Shown: positions 1 to 6,302 of the stretch, piece after piece
How the letters are laid out: every line of letters starts with the position of its first letter
Position numbering within the stretch: position 1 is the stretch's first letter
NCBI GenBank assembly: GCA_027062145.1
Contig: JAMOTX010000024.1
Coordinates: forward strand, 1 to 6,627
DNA length: 6,627 nucleotides
Reading direction: 5' to 3'
Origin: Candidatus Altimarinota bacterium
GTDB taxonomy: Bacteria > Patescibacteriota > Gracilibacteria > BD1-5 > UBA6164
Notes under the pieces: model-generated
Seen by the model: the letters and a program-made list of their open reading frames with translations, nothing else
What the model was told of the DNA's origin: nothing
Database searches by the model: none
Made by a program: the position numbers and the translations under genes

Positions 1-160
1 TGATACATCTGAATATACTATTTACTCTACAAATAAAGGTGAAGCTGAAGATAATACTAATGCCGATGTTGCATTTACTGTAGAAGCAACAACTGTTGCT
101 GAAACTGCAGCTTGAGATTACCAAGATAATATTACTTTTACTGTAACAGGTAATTTCTAA
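1..160 (+). CDS. C-terminal end of a secreted/surface beta-rich protein (partial, WxL-like)
   Basis: This is the last 52 codons of a gene that begins before the window; the frame starts at base 2 and ends at TAA 158..160. The visible protein is rich in Thr, Ala, Val and acidic residues. It ends A-A-G-D-Y-Q-D-N-I-T-F-T-V-T-G-N-F, the alternating pattern of a last beta strand preceded by an AG-x-Y turn. That ending is typical of secreted WxL-domain-like and other beta-sandwich surface proteins. One TGA (codon 38 of the visible part) must be read as Gly, exactly at the AG-x-Y turn. The next gene downstream is a DUF916-like surface protein, and in Firmicutes such proteins pair with WxL proteins, so a two-component surface complex is plausible. 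The diagnostic WxL motif would lie outside the window, so the family remains an inference. Confidence 0.7.
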
Positions 161-172
161 TAACATATAAAT

Positions 173-208
173 AAAAAAAGAATTTAGTATAAACTAAATT
201 CTTTTTTT
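173..208 (+). terminator. Rho-independent terminator after the beta-rich protein gene
   Basis: A perfect 16-bp stem pairs 173..188 with 193..208 around the 4-base loop ATAA, and the right arm ends in seven T. It starts 12 bases after the stop codon at 158..160. The stem has only two G-C pairs. Its base (seven A, then GAA, against TTC, then seven T) is the same as in the other three terminators of the window. Confidence 0.85.
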
Positions 209-233
209 GATTTTTTAAATAATTAGTTATTAT
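207..233 (+). promoter_or_regulatory. Possible promoter of the DUF916-like gene
   Basis: TTGATT (207..212) and TATTAT (228..233) could be -35 and -10 elements, but the spacer is only 15 bp. The -35 lies partly in the T-tract of the preceding terminator and the -10 lies in the left arm of the next inverted repeat. In sequence this AT-rich such matches arise easily by chance. Read-through from the upstream gene is an alternative. Confidence 0.25.
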
Positions 234-253
234 TTATTAAATAATAACTAATT
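221..253 (+). repeat. Perfect inverted repeat just upstream of a start codon
   Basis: Bases 221..234 are the exact reverse complement of 240..253 (14 bp) around a 5-base spacer. No T-tract follows, so it is not an obvious terminator. It ends 10 bases before the ATG at 264, where an RNA hairpin could affect ribosome access or protect the 5' end of the transcript. It could also be a protein-binding operator. Its function is not known. Confidence 0.6.
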
Positions 254-263
254 TAAAATATAT

Positions 264-1634
264 ATGAAATTAAGTAAATTATTAATAATATTAATAACGT
301 TTTTTCTATTATTATTTATAGAAAACACATATGCAAATATAAATTTAGCTGTATCTCCAATAAAATATGAAATATCTGCAGCTACTTGAAGTATAATAAC
401 AAAAACTGCTACACTATATAATAAATCAACTGAAACACATACTATATTAACTTGAAAATCTGATTTTCAAGCTAATTGAACAACATGAAATCCTCAATTT
501 GTAAGAAAATCTGAATTAGTATACCCTGAACAAGAATTATCTAGTCGGATAGATATTAATACAGATTCATTTACAATTGCTCCATGAGAAAAAAAAGATA
601 TTCAATTTACTATAACTATTCCTGATAATGCTACACCAGGAGGACATTATGCATGAATATTTTTTAAAAAAACCAATGCACAGAGTAGTTCATGAAATAT
701 AGTAAGTATAAATATAGATTATGGTGTTCTTGTATTAGTAAATGTAGAGTGAGAAATTGTAGAAAATTGAGATGTAGAAGATACTATTATTTATAGCAGC
801 CACCATAGAAAGAAAAAGAAAAAAGATGATTGTCCAATTGTAGATTTAACAAAAAGTAGATATGATTGAAAATGTTATGATGAACTATGAATTTATTGAC
901 CAATAAGTGATAATGTAAATAAAATTGATAATTTAGATTCTAATGATTTAGATCAAACAGTATTTAATATAAATTTTGAAACATTATTTGTAAATGATTG
1001 AAATACTCATTTAAAACCAACGTGAAAAATTATATTAACTGATGAAAATTGAAATGAAATTAAATGAATATGAAAAGAATTAGTTAAAAATGAAAAATGA
1101 TCAATAATATGAGAACAAATAGTAGATTATATTCCTATTAATGATAATAATGGTAATGTTTTACCATATACTAAAAGAATATTTGATACTGAATGGAAAT
1201 GATTTCCATACGAAGCATATGATGAAAATTGAAAAAAAATTATAAAATATTGGACTCCTGAAGAATATTATACAAGACAAAATATTGAAGAGAGATGATT
1301 TCTTATGCCTTGGGAAAGAGTAAATGAAAGAGTAAATCATGAAAAAATAAATGCAGATATACAATTATCATATACAAATAAAGAATGAGAAGAAATAGAA
1401 TTTAATTCAGCAAAAGAATTTTTTGTTGATTATAAAGAACAGTATATTTGATTAAATCCATATTTCTTTATATTACTTTGATTATTAATATTAATAATCT
1501 ATATACTTTGGTTAATATTTAGAAAGAAAAAAATAAGATGTATTAACTGTAAAAAGAAAATTGATAAAGATATGAAAGTATGTCCTTACTGTAATAAAAA
1601 ACAAAATAGTATATTCAAAAAAAAGAAAAGTTAA
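264..1634 (+). CDS. Surface protein: signal peptide, WxL-binding/DUF916-like ectodomain, membrane helix, cytoplasmic zinc ribbon
   Basis: Under table 25 this is one uninterrupted 456-aa frame from ATG 264 to TAA 1632..1634. Residues 1-24 form a signal peptide ending T-Y-A. Residues 25 to about 165 begin L-A-V-S-P-I-K-Y-E and continue with I-A-P-G-E-K-K and the I-P-D-N-A-T-P-G-G-H-Y-A-G-I-F-F stretch. This is the beta-sandwich pattern of DUF916/WxL peptidoglycan-binding domains. A basic run (HHRKKKKK, 180-187) and Cys190/Cys204 lie in a linker. A second beta-rich region follows, then one membrane helix (about 398-419) before RKKK, and a zinc ribbon with Cys426, 429, 440 and 443. The expected topology is ectodomain outside, zinc ribbon inside. 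Of its 29 glycines, 25 are TGA and four are GGN; its four tryptophans are TGG. The gene follows a secreted beta-rich protein, a possible partner. The family call is by pattern, not search. Confidence 0.8.
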
Positions 1635-1650
1635 TAACTTTTCTTTTTTT
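1618..1650. terminator. Bidirectional terminator between convergent genes
   Basis: A perfect 15-bp stem pairs 1618..1632 with 1636..1650 around a 3-base loop. The base is seven A against seven T, so both strands end in a U-tract. The stop codon of the plus gene (1632..1634) is inside the hairpin and the stop of the minus gene (1652..1654) is one base beyond it. Only two G-C pairs are present. Confidence 0.85.
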
Positions 1651-1651
1651 A

Positions 1652-2341
1652 TTACATAGGATTAGCTAATTTTGAAGGCCATTTTTGCCAAATCCTTTCA
1701 ATATATCATAAATTAATCATCATAATATCAAGTAAGTGGTCATAATTTGATCTTTGTCATTGATCATATAATTTTTTATCATCAGCACTTATTTGCATTT
1801 TGTTTAACATCAGTACAGAAAAAGAAACATCTTTAAATATTGAAACTTTTTTTTCTGCTAATTTTTTACATGAAGATCATTCATATAAAAAATATTTTAA
1901 TCATTCTACTATCGTTGTTTTTTTACTAGCAGAACAACTTAACACCTTTGTAATTATAGTATCAGAACATAATTCAAAAAAATCTGCTTTAAATTGGTTT
2001 CATATATCATGAATATCATTGACTGCATCAATATATGTTTTAGAAGCTCATACTCAAAAATAAGTACTTTTATTATTTTCAAGATTTTCCATATATTTAT
2101 CCATTTTTTTATCTATTTTTTTAAATTCCATATCAAGTATAACCTGATAAGTAATTTCTTCTTTATTTCAAGTAATACATACAAAATCTTCAATACTTTT
2201 TGTATTTCAATTTTGAGCCTCAATACATTGATCTATTTTTCATTTATATTCACATGATCATGCATTTACATTACTTATATTTCATATTAAAAGAAATAAT
2301 AACAATAAAGTAAAAGATGTTTTATATAAAAACTTATTCAT
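1652..2341 (-). CDS. Secreted six-cysteine protein, function unknown
   Basis: The 229-aa frame runs from ATG at 2341..2339 to TAA at 1654..1652 and is open only when TGA is Gly. The first 27 residues are a clear signal peptide (basic start, long Leu/Phe run, ending N-V-N-A), so the mature protein is exported or periplasmic. It has six cysteines (30, 39, 55, 125, 136, 158), an even number that suits three disulfides. A lysine/glutamate-rich, probably helical stretch occupies about residues 60-92. The tail is aromatic, with W-Q-K-W-P-S-K near the end. I do not recognise the family. It begins three bases after the stop of the YtxH-like gene (TAA-TAT-ATG), so it is probably translationally coupled to it. 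It would then be the third gene of an operon led by the small heat-shock protein. Plus-strand frames in this region are shadows. Confidence 0.85.
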
Positions 2342-2344
2342 ATA

Positions 2345-2596
2345 TTATTTTTTATTAATTATTTTAATAGCTCATACTAATATTTTTCAAAAAACTTTAT
2401 ATCATTTTTTTGCTAATACTTTTCACTCATCTATTGCTTTATTTCATTCAACTTTTACATTTTCTTTTATTTCTTTTCATTTATCAGTTTTTGATAAACC
2501 AATCATTGAAGCAACTGCTCATCAAATAATTAATCAAGTGATTAATTTGTCAAATTTTTTAGCATGCTTATCAACTTCCTTTTTTTTAAAAAACAC
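2345..2596 (-). CDS. Small YtxH-like Gly/Lys protein (GTG start)
   Basis: The 83-aa frame starts at GTG 2596..2594 and ends at TAA 2347..2345. After a basic N-terminus (M-F-F-K-K-K-E-V-D-K) comes a short hydrophobic, glycine-rich segment at about 18-34 (L-I-T-G-L-I-I-G-G-A-V-A-S-M-I-G-L). A lysine-rich amphipathic region and a second mildly hydrophobic stretch (71-80) follow. A short GG-containing hydrophobic segment followed by a charged tail is the layout of YtxH-type small stress-associated membrane proteins; similarity is by pattern only. Most glycines are TGA. GTG was chosen because no in-frame ATG lies upstream after the previous stop and the only internal ATG (codon 31) would remove the hydrophobic segment. 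It starts 15 bases after the hsp20 stop and ends three bases before the next gene, indicating an operon. Together with Hsp20 it suggests an envelope- or stress-linked role. Confidence 0.75.
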
Positions 2597-2611
2597 TTTT
2601 TTTTTGTTAAA

Positions 2612-3034
2612 TTATATTTCAATTCTATCTATTTTTATACTTTGAGAAGCAAATTGTAATTTAGAAATTGTTACTATAAGTAAATTATTCTCTAAACTAG
2701 CTTTAATACTATCAAAATCTAAGTTTTCTGGTAAAATAATATTTCTTACAAAATTTCACCAAAAACATTCATTATTTCTAACAATTATATCATCAGAATA
2801 TATTTCTGGTTTAGATCTATATCATTTGATTTTTAAAACACTTTTATCTATTGATAAATCTATATCTTCTAATTCAATACCTGCAATAGGTGCTAGGATT
2901 ATAACTTCATAAGGTGTTTCTAAAATATCAACTGCTACTTGTCAAACATCTTCATCTAACTCATTAATTTCATCTAATTCTTCATTTAATTCGATATTTT
3001 CTTCTTTTTTTGTAACTCAAAATAACTTAAACAT
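2612..3034 (-). CDS. Small heat-shock protein, Hsp20/alpha-crystallin family
   Basis: The 140-aa frame runs from ATG 3034..3032 to TAA 2614..2612. Residues 1-32 are an acidic extension (runs of E/D/N/L). Residues 33 to about 125 are an alpha-crystallin domain: D-I-L-E-T-P-Y-E-V-I-I-L-A-P-I-A-G, then L-K-I-K-G, E-C-F-W-G-N-F-V-R, I-L-P-E-N-L-D, and finally A-S-L-E-N-N-L-L-I-V-T-I-S-K. The invariant Gly of the E-x-x-x-G-x-F-x-R motif is encoded by TGA and sits right after a TGG tryptophan, so TGA cannot be Trp here. The usual N-G-V-L near the end reads N-N-L-L. The C-terminal tail I-K-I-D-R-I-E-I may supply the short I-x-I motif used for oligomer contacts. The family's role is ATP-independent holding of unfolding proteins in the cytoplasm. 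It is the first gene of a three-gene minus-strand run. Confidence 0.92.
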
Positions 3035-3035
3035 A

Positions 3036-3092
3036 CTTTTTTTGAAAAAACATATAAATAATTCACTTTAATTATAGCTTTTTTTGAAAAAA
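3036..3092. repeat. Pair of 15-bp direct repeats in the hsp20/pilC divergent region
   Basis: CTTTTTTTGAAAAAA occurs exactly at 3036..3050 and 3078..3092. The copies are 42 bp apart, close to four turns of the helix. Each copy is itself nearly palindromic (six T, G, six A). One copy covers the hsp20 leader next to its start codon. The other overlaps the candidate -35 of pilC and lies in the candidate spacer of the hsp20 promoter. The low complexity means chance cannot be excluded. Confidence 0.55.
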
Positions 3093-3097
3093 TTCAA
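3071..3097 (-). promoter_or_regulatory. Candidate promoter of the hsp20 operon
   Basis: On the minus strand a perfect TATAAT lies at 3076..3071, with TTGAAT at 3097..3092 and a short 15-bp spacer. Transcription would start near 3064, giving a leader of about 30 bases before the ATG at 3034. It interleaves with the plus-strand promoter of pilC. It is predicted from motif matches only. Confidence 0.45.
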
Positions 3098-3112
3098 GAA
3101 AAATGATATTAT
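3084..3112 (+). promoter_or_regulatory. Candidate promoter of pilC
   Basis: TTGAAA (3084..3089), a 17-bp spacer and TATTAT (3107..3112) match a sigma-70-type promoter. TG at 3104..3105 adds an extended -10. Transcription would begin near 3119, about 45 bases before the ATG at 3164. This is the best-spaced promoter match in the window. Confidence 0.55.
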
Positions 3113-3163
3113 AAATATATAGTGAATAATTAAATTAAATTATTTAAAATAATAAATTAATAA

Positions 3164-4288
3164 ATGAAACAAATATTAGATAAAATAAAAGAAATATTAA
3201 AAAATTCATGATCAAAAGTGAATTATAATATTTCAATAAGCTCAAAAGAAAAAATAAATCTTTTGGAGCAATTATCTAATCTTTTAAACTCCGGTATTCC
3301 CCTTATGAATAGTTTTAAAATAATAATGTACCAAACTAGGGATAAAAAAATGAAACTGTTTGTGAAAACAATAGTTACGAATTTAAATAAATGAGATAGT
3401 TTAAAAGATGTATTTACAAAATATAAAAAAATATTTAATATTTTTGATCTATCAATAATAGAAATGTGAGAAGTTACTTGAAAGCTTTGAGATTCTATTG
3501 AAACTATTAAAAATAAAGAAGAAAAATCTAGAGAATTAAAAAGTAAAATAATTTGAGCACTTATTTATCCAATGGTTATAGTAACTTTATCAATTGGTAT
3601 GATATGAGTTTTTATGATATATGTAATACCTAAAATTACAGATATGTATAAAGATGCAAAAGTTAATTTACCTAGTTTAACTCAACACGTAATTAATATA
3701 TCAAATTTTTTACAAAAAAATATAGTAGAAATATTAATTTGAATATGAGTATTTATAGCATTATTTATTGTTTTTAAATCGCATCCAAAAACAAAAATAT
3801 ATTTTGATAGAGCTATATTACATGTTCCAATATTTTGACCATTAATTCAGAAAAAAATATTAAGTTTATTTACATCTAGTTTATCTATATTACTAAATAG
3901 TTGAGTTATAATAAATAAATCACTTGAAATAAGTGCAAGAGCACTTGATAACGATTATTATGAAAAAACATTAAAAAAAGTTATTCGTGATGTATCTATG
4001 TGAAAAACTCTTAGTTGATGTATGTGAATTGATGAAATTCAAACATGAAAAGAAAATTTTTTGTTTCCAATTGAACTTGCATCTGTTGTTAAAATATGAG
4101 AAGAAACTTGAAAATTAGCACATTTACTTCAAAGAATATCAGTTAAATATAGTAAACAAATTGATGAGCTTGTTAAATGAATGCAAACAGCAATTGAACC
4201 AATTGTAATAGTATTTGTTTGATGAATAATTTGAACACTTATAATGGCAATAATGTTACCATTCTTTAATATGGTTAATGTAATATAA
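3164..4288 (+). CDS. pilC: Type IV pilus inner-membrane assembly protein, PilC/GspF family
   Basis: The 374-aa frame runs from ATG 3164 to TAA 4286..4288, close to the family's usual length of about 400. Two GspF domains are visible. The first (about 30-155) has L-L-E-Q-L-S-N-L-L-N-S-G-I-P-L and G-E-V-T-G-K-L before membrane helix 1 (about 131-155). The second (about 232-355) has L-L-N-S-G-V-I-I-N-K-S-L, G-E-E-T-G-K-L (312-318) and the closing E-P-I-V-I-V-F-V-G-G-I-I-G-T helix, ending M-L-P-F-F-N-M. A middle helix lies at about 188-205. Twenty-one of 23 glycines are TGA, including those of both G-E-x-T-G-K-L motifs. In type IV pili this protein forms the membrane platform that works with the assembly ATPases; it could also serve a competence pseudopilus. 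No other pilus gene is in the window. Residues about 33-72 use more G/C-ending codons than the rest. Confidence 0.93.
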
Positions 4289-4319
4289 AAAAAAGAACTA
4301 CATAGTAGTTCTTTTTTTT
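4287..4319. terminator. Bidirectional terminator between pilC and the pseudouridine synthase gene
   Basis: A perfect 15-bp stem pairs 4287..4301 with 4305..4319 around a 3-base loop, with eight A against eight T at the base. It overlaps the pilC stop (4286..4288) and the stop of the minus gene (4318..4320), so one hairpin can serve both convergent transcripts. Confidence 0.88.
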
Positions 4320-5256
4320 ATAAATCTAAACCTAATCAGTTAGTCATTCTTTTCATATCAGCTTTTAATTCAGCTTTAAATGAAACATCTTTTCAATATA
4401 GCTTTAAATCTAATTTCCATGCATGTAATGCTTGTCTATGTAGTTGATATCTAGTTGCATTTTCTTTATTTTCTCTAATATTTCAATAAGTTTTATCTCA
4501 TAATATTGGAAATCATATGCTAGATAGATGAACTCTTATTTGATGAGTTCTACCTGTTTCAATTTTAACCTTAAGTAATGTATATTTATTATCAATATAT
4601 TCTAAAACTGTTGCATATGTAAGAGCTAATTTTGGATTAACAGGTTTTCTAGTTGTCATTTTTAACCTATTATTAGGATCCCTTCACATATAACTTTCTA
4701 TTTTTATTTCAGTGTCTTTTATTTTTCAAACTACTATAGCTAAATAGTATTTATCAACTTCTCTATTCTTAATAGTATCAGCTAAATAATTCATCATAAT
4801 ATCAGATTTTGCAATCATAATTAATCACGTTGTATCTTTATCTAATCTATGAACAATACCTGGTCTTTCTATTCATCAAATGCTTGGCAATTTATCTTTA
4901 CAATGAAATAATACACCATTAACTAATGTGTTTTTATTTCACCCTTCTCAAGGCACAGGATGAACGTTGATTCATGCTTCTTTATTTAAAACAATTATTT
5001 CATCATCTTCAAAAACAACGTCAAGATTCATATCTTCAGGTAAAACCTCTTCTAATTTTTCGACTACTATTTCAATTTGAATTTCATCTTTATTTTTAAT
5101 TTTTAGATTTTTTGAAATTCATTCACCATTAACTGATACTTGTCATCTATCAATCATTTTTTGAATATAACTTCTTGAAAAATCATTAAAAAGAGCAGAT
5201 AAGTACATATCTACTCTTTTAGGTTTTTCTATTAACACACAAAATTTATATATCAT
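4318..5256 (-). CDS. Pseudouridine synthase, RluD/RluA family, with S4 domain
   Basis: The 312-aa frame runs from ATG 5256..5254 to TAA 4320..4318. Residues about 13-62 form an S4 RNA-binding domain (K-R-V-D-M-Y-L-S, R-S-Y-I-Q-K-M-I-D-R-G-Q-V-S-V-N-G). The catalytic domain follows, with I-V-L-N-K-E-A-G-I-N-V-H-P at 88-100 and the signature H-R-L-D-K-D-T-T-G, whose Asp139 is the expected catalytic nucleophile. G-R-T-H-Q-I-R-V-H-L lies at 235-244. The Gly of D-T-T-G is TGA. The S4 domain plus these motifs place it with RluD, which converts uridines of 23S rRNA helix 69 to pseudouridine, but RluC/RluA-type specificity cannot be excluded. Length fits the family. It begins 10 bases after the stop of the upstream 132-aa gene and is probably cotranscribed with it. 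Confidence 0.92.
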
Positions 5257-5266
5257 ATTTATTTTT

Positions 5267-5665
5267 TTATAAGCCTAATCAAGCTTTAATATCATCGATT
5301 TTTTCTTGGTTTTCTACTTCAATAGATTTGTTTTCCTTTTCAGATTTATATAAATCTCATAATTCTACCCATTCAGCTTGTTGTTTTGCAACAAGTTTTT
5401 TTATATCTTCTGGATGTTCTTTTGCTAAATCTTTAAATTTCTCTCTTTCTTCAGTGAAAACTTTAGTTAATTCATCAATTTGAAATTGAGATAATCAAGG
5501 AATAGCATCAATTACTCTTTTCTTTTCCATAGTATTTAATGAAAGTGAAAATTTAAGTAAATCAGAAAAATTACTTTCATCTACAGTTACATCATCAGAA
5601 TGAAGTTTTATAAGATCTAATACAATAGCATCAATTTCTTGTTCAGAAATATTGTTTTCTTCCAT
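5267..5665 (-). CDS. Unrecognised 132-aa acidic helical protein
   Basis: The frame runs from ATG 5665..5663 to TAA 5269..5267, with three TGA glycines near its middle and end. The product is charged and acidic, has no signal peptide or membrane segment, and is probably mostly helical. An N-terminal acidic part (M-E-E-N-N-I-S-E-Q-E-I-D) is followed by E-K-K-R-V-I-D-A-I-P-G-L-S. A long Lys/Glu helix covers about 58-100, and the C-terminus is I-D-D-I-K-A-G-L-G-L. It contains one Trp (99, TGG) and no Cys. I do not recognise the family. It is the first gene of a two-gene unit with the pseudouridine synthase, 10 bases apart, which hints at a cytoplasmic ribosome- or RNA-related role but proves nothing. 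Confidence 0.8.
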
Positions 5666-5672
5666 AATTATT

Positions 5673-5704
5673 TTGAAAATATTAAATTCTAGCTACATTA
5701 TAAT
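5673..5704 (+). promoter_or_regulatory. Candidate promoter of recO
   Basis: A perfect TATAAT lies at 5699..5704, and TTGAAA at 5673..5678 is 20 bp upstream, which is long. CATTAT at 5696..5701 would restore a 17-bp spacer. Either choice puts the start near 5708-5711, about 40 bases before the TTG start codon. Motif match only. Confidence 0.4.
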
Positions 5705-5723
5705 CATATTTCACATATATCAA
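5697..5723 (-). promoter_or_regulatory. Candidate promoter of the 132-aa gene/pseudouridine synthase unit
   Basis: On the minus strand TATAAT lies at 5702..5697 and TTGATA at 5723..5718, separated by 15 bp. The predicted start near 5690 leaves a leader of about 25 bases. The -10 is part of the palindromic ATTATAAT that also gives a plus-strand -10 for recO. Motif match only. Confidence 0.4.
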
Positions 5724-5746
5724 TATTAATTTTTAAAATAAATAAA

Positions 5747-6292
5747 TTGTCAATATTTAAAACCAAATGAATAATTCTTAAAATTCACAAGACCAAACCA
5801 TGAGATTTTTTATATACAATATTTACTAAAGAATATTGAAAAATAATATGTAATAAAAAAATCAATAAAAAAGAAAAAACTCTTGATTTATGATACTTAA
5901 TAAATTTTGAAATAATAACCAAAGAACATCAAAAGATACATAAAATAAAAAGTATTAAAATACTTTCTCAATTTTCAAATAACAATAAAACATTTAATGA
6001 ATTAAATAATTATTTAATTCTATTAGCTTTAATAAATGAAAAAAGTCCTCAATGATTAGTTATAGTAGAGTTATTTGAACTAATAGAATTAATTAATAAT
6101 TCTAATATAAATGAAATAACATTAATTATTTTAAAACTAAAAATAATATCTATATTTTGAGAATTAAATGAAAATCATAACAATAAAGTTATAACAAAAA
6201 TTCTTAAATTTATAAATTCAAATAAAGTAAATAGATTATTAAAATTAACATGAATAACTGAAGAATTAAAAAAAGAACTAGAATTAATCTAG
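5747..6292 (+). CDS. recO: DNA repair protein RecO, short form, TTG start
   Basis: The 181-aa frame ends at TAG 6290..6292. The N-terminus shows the RecO OB-fold pattern: T-K-G-I-I-L-K-I-H-K-T-K-P-G-D-F, then Y-T-I-F-T-K-E-Y-G-K-I-I. A helical part follows, with L-N-N-Y-L-I-L-L-A-L, I-V-E-L-F-E-L-I-E-L-I and L-I-I-L-K-L-K-I-I-S-I-F-G. Glycines 8, 20 and 31 in the OB fold are all TGA. The frame contains no ATG or GTG at all after the stop at 5690, so TTG 5747 is the only standard start, and it places T-K-G five residues in as in other RecO proteins. RecO loads RecA onto SSB-coated single-stranded DNA together with RecR. At 181 aa it is shorter than the usual 230-250 and has no C-terminal zinc-binding cysteines (its only Cys is residue 35), so it is a reduced version. 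Composition is extremely Lys/Ile/Asn-rich. Confidence 0.8.
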
Positions 6293-6302
6293 TTCTTTTT
6301 TA
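6268..6302. terminator. Bidirectional terminator between recO and dnaJ
   Basis: A 14-bp stem pairs 6269..6282 with 6288..6301 around the loop ATTAA (6283..6287). The base is AAAAAAGAA against TTCTTTTTT. The recO stop (6290..6292) lies inside the right arm and the dnaJ stop (6300..6302) overlaps its end. Confidence 0.85.

Noticed and set aside
1161..1364. Minus-strand 67-codon open frame
   Set aside because: It is antisense to the 456-aa surface protein, is made of low-complexity Phe/Ile/Ser, and has no family resemblance. It is a shadow of the AT-rich coding strand.
1800..2257. Plus-strand open frames at 1800..2012 and 1994..2257
   Set aside because: Both are antisense to the secreted six-cysteine gene, which is open for 229 codons under table 25 and has a signal peptide. 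The plus frames have no recognisable motif.
5767..5802. ATG codons at 5767 and 5800 as starts for recO
   Set aside because: Both are in another frame that stops after a few codons (TAA). The RecO N-terminal motif is only in the frame of TTG 5747.
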